Source of the DNA: Pseudomonas nitroreducens TX1
GTDB lineage: Bacteria; Pseudomonadota; Gammaproteobacteria; Pseudomonadales; Pseudomonadaceae
Reading direction: 5' to 3'
DNA length: 64,000 nucleotides
Assembly (NCBI RefSeq): GCF_000313755.1
Contig: NZ_AMZB01000138.1
Coordinates: 186,001 to 250,000 of the forward strand
This document shows, one piece after another, positions 59,466-64,000 of the stretch (within the stretch, counting starts at the first letter, position 1; every line of letters starts with the position of its first letter). The position numbers were made by a program, and so were the translations under genes. The notes under the pieces were generated by a model that saw only the letters and a program-made list of their open reading frames with translations, was not told where the DNA came from and ran no database searches.

Positions 59466-61118
59466 ATGCCAGACTCTCCAGCCCGCAACGGCGGCCAGAT
59501 CCTCGTCGATGCCCTGCAGCTCCACGCGGTTGACACCGTCTACTGCATCCCCGGCGAAAGCTACCTGCCGGTACTCGATGCACTGCACGACGCGTCGGGT
59601 ATCCGGACCATCGTCACCCGCCACGAAGGCGCCGCGTCGAACATGGCGGACGCCTACGGCAAGCTCACCGGCCGCCCCGGAATCTGCTTCGTCACCCGCG
59701 GGCCGGGTGCGACCCACGCAGCCAACGGCGTGCACACGGCGATGCAGGACTCGACGCCGATGATCCTGTTCATCGGCCAGGTGGAAAGCGCCTTCAAGGG
59801 CCGCGAAGCCTTCCAGGAAGTGGATTACCGGCAGATGTTCGGCGGCCTGGCCAAGTGGGCCACCGAAGTCGAGGACATCCGCCGCCTTCCCGAGATCGTT
59901 GCCCGCGCCTTCCGTGTCGCCCAGTCCGGACGCCCCGGCCCGGTGGTCATCGGGCTGCCGGAGGAAGCGCTGTTCGGCTCCGCGCAGGTCGCAGACATGA
60001 AGCCGACACCGATTACCCGAGCTACGCCAAGCGCCGACTCGTTGGCCGAACTGCGTGAGCGCCTGAGCCGGGCCAAGCGCCCGCTGCTGATCGTCGGCGG
60101 CACTGGCTGGACCCAGGAGGCGTGCGCGCAGGTTCGCGCCTTCGCCCGCACCAACCGCCTGCCGCTGGTGGCTTCGTTCCGACGCCAGGACCTGATCGAC
60201 AACCGCGACGAGCAGTACGCCGGCCAGCTCGGCTTCGGCGCCTCGCCCAAGCTGACCGACCGCGTGCAGGAGGCCGATCTGCTGGTCGTGCTGGGGTCGC
60301 GCCTGAGCGAAACGCCAACCGCCGGCTACACCCTGGTCCAGAGCCCGCGCCCGGTACAGGGCATGATCCACGTCTACCCCGATGCCAGCGAACTGGGCCG
60401 CGTCTACCAGGCGGACCAGAGTATCCAGGCCGGCATGCCGGAGATCGCCGCCGCCCTCGCCAACCTCGCGCCCCTCTCCGGGACGCCCTGGGCCGAATGG
60501 ACCGCCGCTGCCCGCGCCGATTACCTCAGCTACATCACGCCGCCGACCGCGGAACCGCCGCAGGGCGTGGACCTCGCCCAGGTCATCCAGCACCTGAACG
60601 AGACGCTGCCGGACGACGCGGTGATCAGCAACGGCGCCGGCAACTACGCCGTCTGGGTGCACCGCTTCTACCGCTATCGCTCGCCGCGCAGCCAACTGGC
60701 CCCCACCAATGGCGCCATGGGCTACGGCTTCCCCGCCGCCATCGCCGCCAAGCTGCGCGATCCGCAGCGCAGCGTGGTGTGCTTCGCCGGTGACGGCTGT
60801 TTCATGATGTACCCGCAGGAACTGGCCACCGCCGTGCAATATGGCGCCGCGCTGACTGTCATCGTGGTCAACAACGGCATGCTCGGCACCATCCGCATGC
60901 ACCAGGAGCGCGAATACCCCGGCCGCATCAGCGGGACCGAGCTGCGCAACCCCGACTTCGTCGCCCTGGCCCAGGCCTTCGGCGCCCATGGCGAGCGGGT
61001 CGAACGCACCGAGGATTTCGCCGCCGCCTTCGCGCGCGCCCAGGCCAGCGGCAAGCCGTCCCTGATCGAGCTGCGCACCGACCCGAAGCAGATCACCCCG
61101 GTCGCCCGGCTGCCGTGA
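59466..61118 (+). CDS. Thiamine-diphosphate-dependent enzyme (acetolactate synthase-like)
   Basis: 550 aa. The ThDP-activating Glu is in TRHEGAASNMADAYGKLTG, and the N-terminal pyrimidine-binding domain is followed by a central domain (LLIVGGTGWTQEACAQVR). The ThDP/Mg site is GDGCFMMYPQELATAVQYGA ... VVNN (GDG-x(n)-NN). The family includes acetolactate synthase, sulfoacetaldehyde acetyltransferase and benzoylformate decarboxylase; FAD-binding signatures are not obvious, and there is no ilvN partner next door, so the substrate is unknown. ATG at 59466 lacks a clear ribosome site. Confidence 0.88.
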   Translation: MPDSPARNGGQILVDALQLHAVDTVYCIPGESYLPVLDALHDASGIRTIVTRHEGAASNMADAYGKLTGRPGICFVTRGPGATHAANGVHTAMQDSTPMILFIGQVESAFKGREAFQEVDYRQMFGGLAKWATEVEDIRRLPEIVARAFRVAQSGRPGPVVIGLPEEALFGSAQVADMKPTPITRATPSADSLAELRERLSRAKRPLLIVGGTGWTQEACAQVRAFARTNRLPLVASFRRQDLIDNRDEQYAGQLGFGASPKLTDRVQEADLLVVLGSRLSETPTAGYTLVQSPRPVQGMIHVYPDASELGRVYQADQSIQAGMPEIAAALANLAPLSGTPWAEWTAAARADYLSYITPPTAEPPQGVDLAQVIQHLNETLPDDAVISNGAGNYAVWVHRFYRYRSPRSQLAPTNGAMGYGFPAAIAAKLRDPQRSVVCFAGDGCFMMYPQELATAVQYGAALTVIVVNNGMLGTIRMHQEREYPGRISGTELRNPDFVALAQAFGAHGERVERTEDFAAAFARAQASGKPSLIELRTDPKQITPVARLP

Positions 61119-61214
61119 CCTGGGGCGTGAGGCTTCGCTAAGCTGCATCGGATCAACGCAACGTGCCCGCCACAACGGGCACAATGGCGAGCCGAACATC
61201 TGCTAGGGAAGCGC

Positions 61215-63044
61215 ATGAGTCTGCAACTGATCTGGGTCCTCGCCCTGCTGGCCACCGCGGTCGGGCTGTTCGTCATCAACCGGCCACGGATGGACGTGGT
61301 CGCCCTGCTGGTGATGGTCGCCCTGCCGCTGTCGGGCATCCTCAGCGTGCAGGAATCGCTGGCCGGCTTCGCCGACCCCAACGTCATCCTGATCGCCGCG
61401 CTGTTCGTCATCGGCGAGGGCCTGGTGCGCACCGGCGTGGCCTATCGAATCGGCGAGTGGCTGACGCGCCGCGCCGGCGCCAGCGAAACACGCCTGCTGG
61501 TGCTGTTGATGCTCGCCGTGGCCGGGCTCGGCTCGGTGATGAGTTCCACCGGCGTGGTCGCCATCTTCATTCCCGTGGTGCTGAGCATCGCCTCACGCCT
61601 GCATGTGTCGCCGCGCCGGCTGATGATGCCACTGAGCTTCGCCGGGCTGATCAGCGGCATGCTCACCCTGGTTGCCACCGCGCCCAACGTAGTGATCCAC
61701 AGCGAGCTGGTGCGCGAGGGCTCGAAGGGCTTCGGCTTCTTCAGCTTCACGCCCTTCGGCCTGGTGGTGCTGGTGCTCGGCATCGGCTACATGCTGGTGG
61801 CACGCCGCTGGCTGGGCGATGACGATGGCGACGACAAGCAGAGCGCCAAGCGCCGCACCCTGAGCGATCTGATCCGCGACTATCAACTGGCCGGGCGCGA
61901 GCGTCGCCTGCGTATCCGCGCCGATTCGCAACTGGTGGGCATGAGCCTGGGCGATGTCGAACTGCGCGCCCGCGCCGGTACCAACGTGGTGGCCATCGAG
62001 CGCATGGTGCACTTCCGTCTGAAGATCCTCAGCCCCGGCGCCAGCATCATGCTGCAGGCTGGCGATGTGCTGCTGGTGGACATCTACGGGGACCGCAGCG
62101 ACCTGCTGGGCATGTATCACGAATTCGGCCTGGAGCCGCTGAGCCTGCAGGGCGACTACTTCACCGAGCGTGCCCATGAGGTGGGCATGGCCGAAGTCAC
62201 CCTGCCGCCGGAATCCACTTTGTTGGGCAAGAGCGTGCTGGATCTGGAGTTTCGCAGTCAGTTCGGCCTCAACGTGGTCGGCCTGCGGCGCAACCGCGAG
62301 GCCCTGGTGGAAGGCCTGCTGGAGGCCAAGCTGAAGGTCGGCGACACCCTGCTGGTGATTGGCGGCTGGAAGGAGATTCGCCAGCTGCAGGCGCGCGGAC
62401 GGGACTTTCTGGTGCTCAGCCTGCCCGCCGAGGTGGACGAGGCCGCTCCCGCCGCCAGCCAGGCGCCGCACGCACTGTTCAGCCTGGCGGTGATGGTGAT
62501 CCTGATGGTCAGCGGTCTGGTGCCCAACGTCATGGCGGCACTGATCGCCTGCCTGTTGATGGGCGCGTTCCGCTGCATCGACATGGACAGCGCCTATCGC
62601 GCCATCCACTGGCAGAGCCTGCTGCTGATCGTCGGCATGCTGCCTTTCGCCCTGGCGTTACAGAAGACCGGCGGTATCAGCCTGGCAGTCAGCGGCCTGG
62701 TCGGCGCGCTCGGCAATGCAGGGCCCTATGCCATCCTCGCCAGCCTGTTCGTGCTCACGGCAGTGATCGGCCTGTTCATCTCCAACACCGCCACAGCCGT
62801 GCTCATGGCGCCGGTAGCCATCGCCACGGCCAAGGCCCTGGGCGCATCGCCGGAAGCCTTCGCGATGATCGTCGCGCTGGCCGCGTCGGCTGCCTTCATG
62901 ACGCCGATTTCCTCGCCGGTGAACACCCTTGTGCTGGGGCCGGGTCGCTATCGCTTCGCCGATTTCGTCAAGGTTGGCGTACCCTTCACGATTCTGGTGA
63001 TGATCGTCAGCGTTGTGCTGGTACCCTGGCTGCTGCCGCTGTAG
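61215..63044 (+). CDS. SLC13-family carrier with two RCK_C domains
   Basis: 609 aa. Two membrane blocks, about 1-195 and 410-605, have SLC13/DASS features ([40 protein letters not shown]). Between them are two TrkA_C/RCK_C domains (about 225-300 and 310-390: [20 protein letters not shown], then [20 protein letters not shown]). It probably carries a dicarboxylate, sulfate or similar anion. Position matches the PAO1 gene before the wHTH gene next to it. Confidence 0.9.
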   Translation: MSLQLIWVLALLATAVGLFVINRPRMDVVALLVMVALPLSGILSVQESLAGFADPNVILIAALFVIGEGLVRTGVAYRIGEWLTRRAGASETRLLVLLMLAVAGLGSVMSSTGVVAIFIPVVLSIASRLHVSPRRLMMPLSFAGLISGMLTLVATAPNVVIHSELVREGSKGFGFFSFTPFGLVVLVLGIGYMLVARRWLGDDDGDDKQSAKRRTLSDLIRDYQLAGRERRLRIRADSQLVGMSLGDVELRARAGTNVVAIERMVHFRLKILSPGASIMLQAGDVLLVDIYGDRSDLLGMYHEFGLEPLSLQGDYFTERAHEVGMAEVTLPPESTLLGKSVLDLEFRSQFGLNVVGLRRNREALVEGLLEAKLKVGDTLLVIGGWKEIRQLQARGRDFLVLSLPAEVDEAAPAASQAPHALFSLAVMVILMVSGLVPNVMAALIACLLMGAFRCIDMDSAYRAIHWQSLLLIVGMLPFALALQKTGGISLAVSGLVGALGNAGPYAILASLFVLTAVIGLFISNTATAVLMAPVAIATAKALGASPEAFAMIVALAASAAFMTPISSPVNTLVLGPGRYRFADFVKVGVPFTILVMIVSVVLVPWLLPL

Positions 63045-63069
63045 CCGTCCGCAAAAAGGAATCATCTCG

Positions 63070-63366
63070 ATGGAAGTGAGCAAGACCAAAAGCAGTTTCT
63101 ACCGCCGTCTCTATGTGGCCTGGCTGATCGACAGCGGCGCCGCCACCAGCGTCCCGGCATTGATGGCAGCCACCGGCATGCCCCGGCGCACGGCCCAGGA
63201 CACCCTGGCCGCGCTGGCCGACCTGGACATCGACTGCGCCTTCGAACAGCACGACGGCGAACGCAACAACGCCGGCCACTACCGCATCCGTGACTGGGGC
63301 GCCATCGATCCACGCTGGATCGCCGCGCACCTGCCCAGGATCAAGGACATCCTGCAGTACCCCTGA
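63070..63366 (+). CDS. Winged helix-turn-helix protein
   Basis: 98 aa. An AAGGA ribosome site is 9 bases before the ATG. Residues 10-60 contain an HTH (RRLYVAWLIDSGAATSVPAL, then MAATGMPRRTAQDTLAALAD), followed by a wing with GHYRIRDWG and a C-terminal helix. It follows the transporter by 25 bp and could regulate it. Conserved in pseudomonads; ligand unknown. Confidence 0.85.
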   Translation: MEVSKTKSSFYRRLYVAWLIDSGAATSVPALMAATGMPRRTAQDTLAALADLDIDCAFEQHDGERNNAGHYRIRDWGAIDPRWIAAHLPRIKDILQYP

Positions 63367-63380
63367 GCCCGCCCGCATGC

Positions 63381-63659
63381 TTGCCGTCCCGCCCTGTGGC
63401 GATCGCGCCACTGACCCTGCTGACCTTCGCCGTGCTGCTGGTACTGCTCTACCGTGCCAGCGGGCTGCATGAGGCGTTCTGTATCGACGCCCTGCGCCGA
63501 GAGCTGACCGATCACCGCCTGGGCGGGCTGAACTACAGCCTCGCCCCCTCGGGCATCGGCTTCCGGCCGTAGATGCTCGGCACCCTGCTTGGCCTGCCGA
63601 TCCCGCTGCTGCTCTGCTGCCTTCTGTTCGAGCGCCTGGGCAACGTGCTGCTCGGCTGA
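63381..63659 (+). pseudogene. Small membrane protein gene interrupted by an in-frame amber codon
   Basis: The reading frame codes for 63 residues (one TM helix, APLTLLTFAVLLVLLYRA) up to TAG at 63570-63572. It then continues in the same frame with [20 protein letters not shown] to a TGA at 63657-63659. Together they make a 92-codon gene with two TM helices and one stop. Either a sense codon (for example CAG) has mutated, or two tiny proteins are made. The second Met directly follows the TAG without a ribosome site, so reading as a pseudogene or readthrough gene is more likely. Confidence 0.55.
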
Positions 63660-63711
63660 CGCGCCCATCTGTGGGAAAATCGCCCACCGCTTCCCTGTCC
63701 CGCGCGCCCTC

Positions 63712-64000
63712 ATGTCGAAAGCATCCAGACCGCCCAAACGCCCCGCCGCCCAGGCAAAGCCTGCCCAGCCCCTGCGCGACCCCGCCGCCAAGCGGCCGAA
63801 CCTGCTGCACCCACGCAACCGCCACCAGGGGCACTACGACTTCCCGGCACTAATCGAGGGCTGCCCGGAGCTGGGCCGCTTCGTCATCACCAACCCCTAC
63901 GGCAAGCCGAGCATCGACTTCGCCAACCCCGAGGCGGTGCGCCTGTTCAACCGCGCGCTGCTGAAGGCGCAGTATGGCATCGGCCAATGGGACATTCCCG
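63712..64000 (+). CDS. rlmF: 23S rRNA adenine(1618)-N6-methyltransferase RlmF (3' end outside window)
   Basis: Methylates A1618 in 23S rRNA. The 96 residues in the window open with an Ala/Pro/Lys-rich leader ([20 protein letters not shown]), then [40 protein letters not shown] and [13 protein letters not shown], the RlmF signature. The catalytic NPPF motif lies past the right edge. The ATG at 63712 was chosen since the leader is common in Pseudomonas. Confidence 0.92.
   Translation, partial: MSKASRPPKRPAAQAKPAQPLRDPAAKRPNLLHPRNRHQGHYDFPALIEGCPELGRFVITNPYGKPSIDFANPEAVRLFNRALLKAQYGIGQWDIP

Overview
This 64 kb window is chromosomal DNA from a high-GC gammaproteobacterium, almost certainly a Pseudomonas of the P. 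aeruginosa lineage. From rlmN to rlmF the core gene content and order (rlmN-ndk-isc-cysE-trmJ-suhB-secFD-yajC-tgt-queA-tRNA-Leu, then EAL protein-RDD protein-lptGF-pepA-holC-valS, then an SLC13 carrier and a small wHTH gene) match what I remember of the PAO1 PA3806-PA3840 region.

Left core (1-16.1 kb): partial rlmN, ndk, the complete ISC iron-sulfur operon (iscRSUA-hscBA-fdx-iscX) with IscR-type operators upstream, cysE and trmJ, divergent suhB, a glycine-zipper protein, then secF-secD-yajC-tgt-queA, ending at tRNA-Leu(CAA).

Integrated element (about 16.07-34.62 kb): a P4-like integrative element sits in the 3' end of tRNA-Leu, bounded by 35-bp direct repeats with one mismatch. The similarity continues through the tRNA terminator, about 107 bp in all. 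Its left arm holds a stand-alone integrase arm-domain protein, a P4-type tyrosine integrase, an unknown regulator-like protein, a palindromic operator, AlpA and HTH regulators, a KilA-N protein, a probable C4-type antisense RNA with a structured leader and small ORF, several small proteins, a Toprim primase-like protein, a DUF3631 ATPase and a coiled-coil protein. There are no capsid or tail genes. Its right arm is AT-richer cargo: a secreted protein, a translationally coupled 142/359-aa pair, a protein joining a HEPN-like RxxxxH motif to an LprI-like (DUF1311) tail, and a small PD-(D/E)XK nuclease-like protein. This is the best candidate for an undescribed defence or toxin locus. A separate module (LysR regulator, two cysteine-nucleophile alpha/beta hydrolases, an NAD-binding protein) is framed by 46-bp direct repeats, and a small membrane protein lies next to attR.

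Right part (34.7-64 kb): a minor-pilin/PilY1 operon in an unusual order (pilE-V-W-X-Y1-fimU) lies between attR and the core EAL gene. After lptGF-pepA-holC there is a 730-bp block of Pseudomonas extragenic repeats, then valS, an M14 carboxypeptidase, a 1653-residue TPR protein with an embedded C39-type cysteine peptidase domain, a ThDP-dependent enzyme, an SLC13/RCK transporter, a wHTH protein, a small membrane gene interrupted by an amber codon, and the start of rlmF.

Functions are inferred from the sequence and from memory of protein families; no database search was run.
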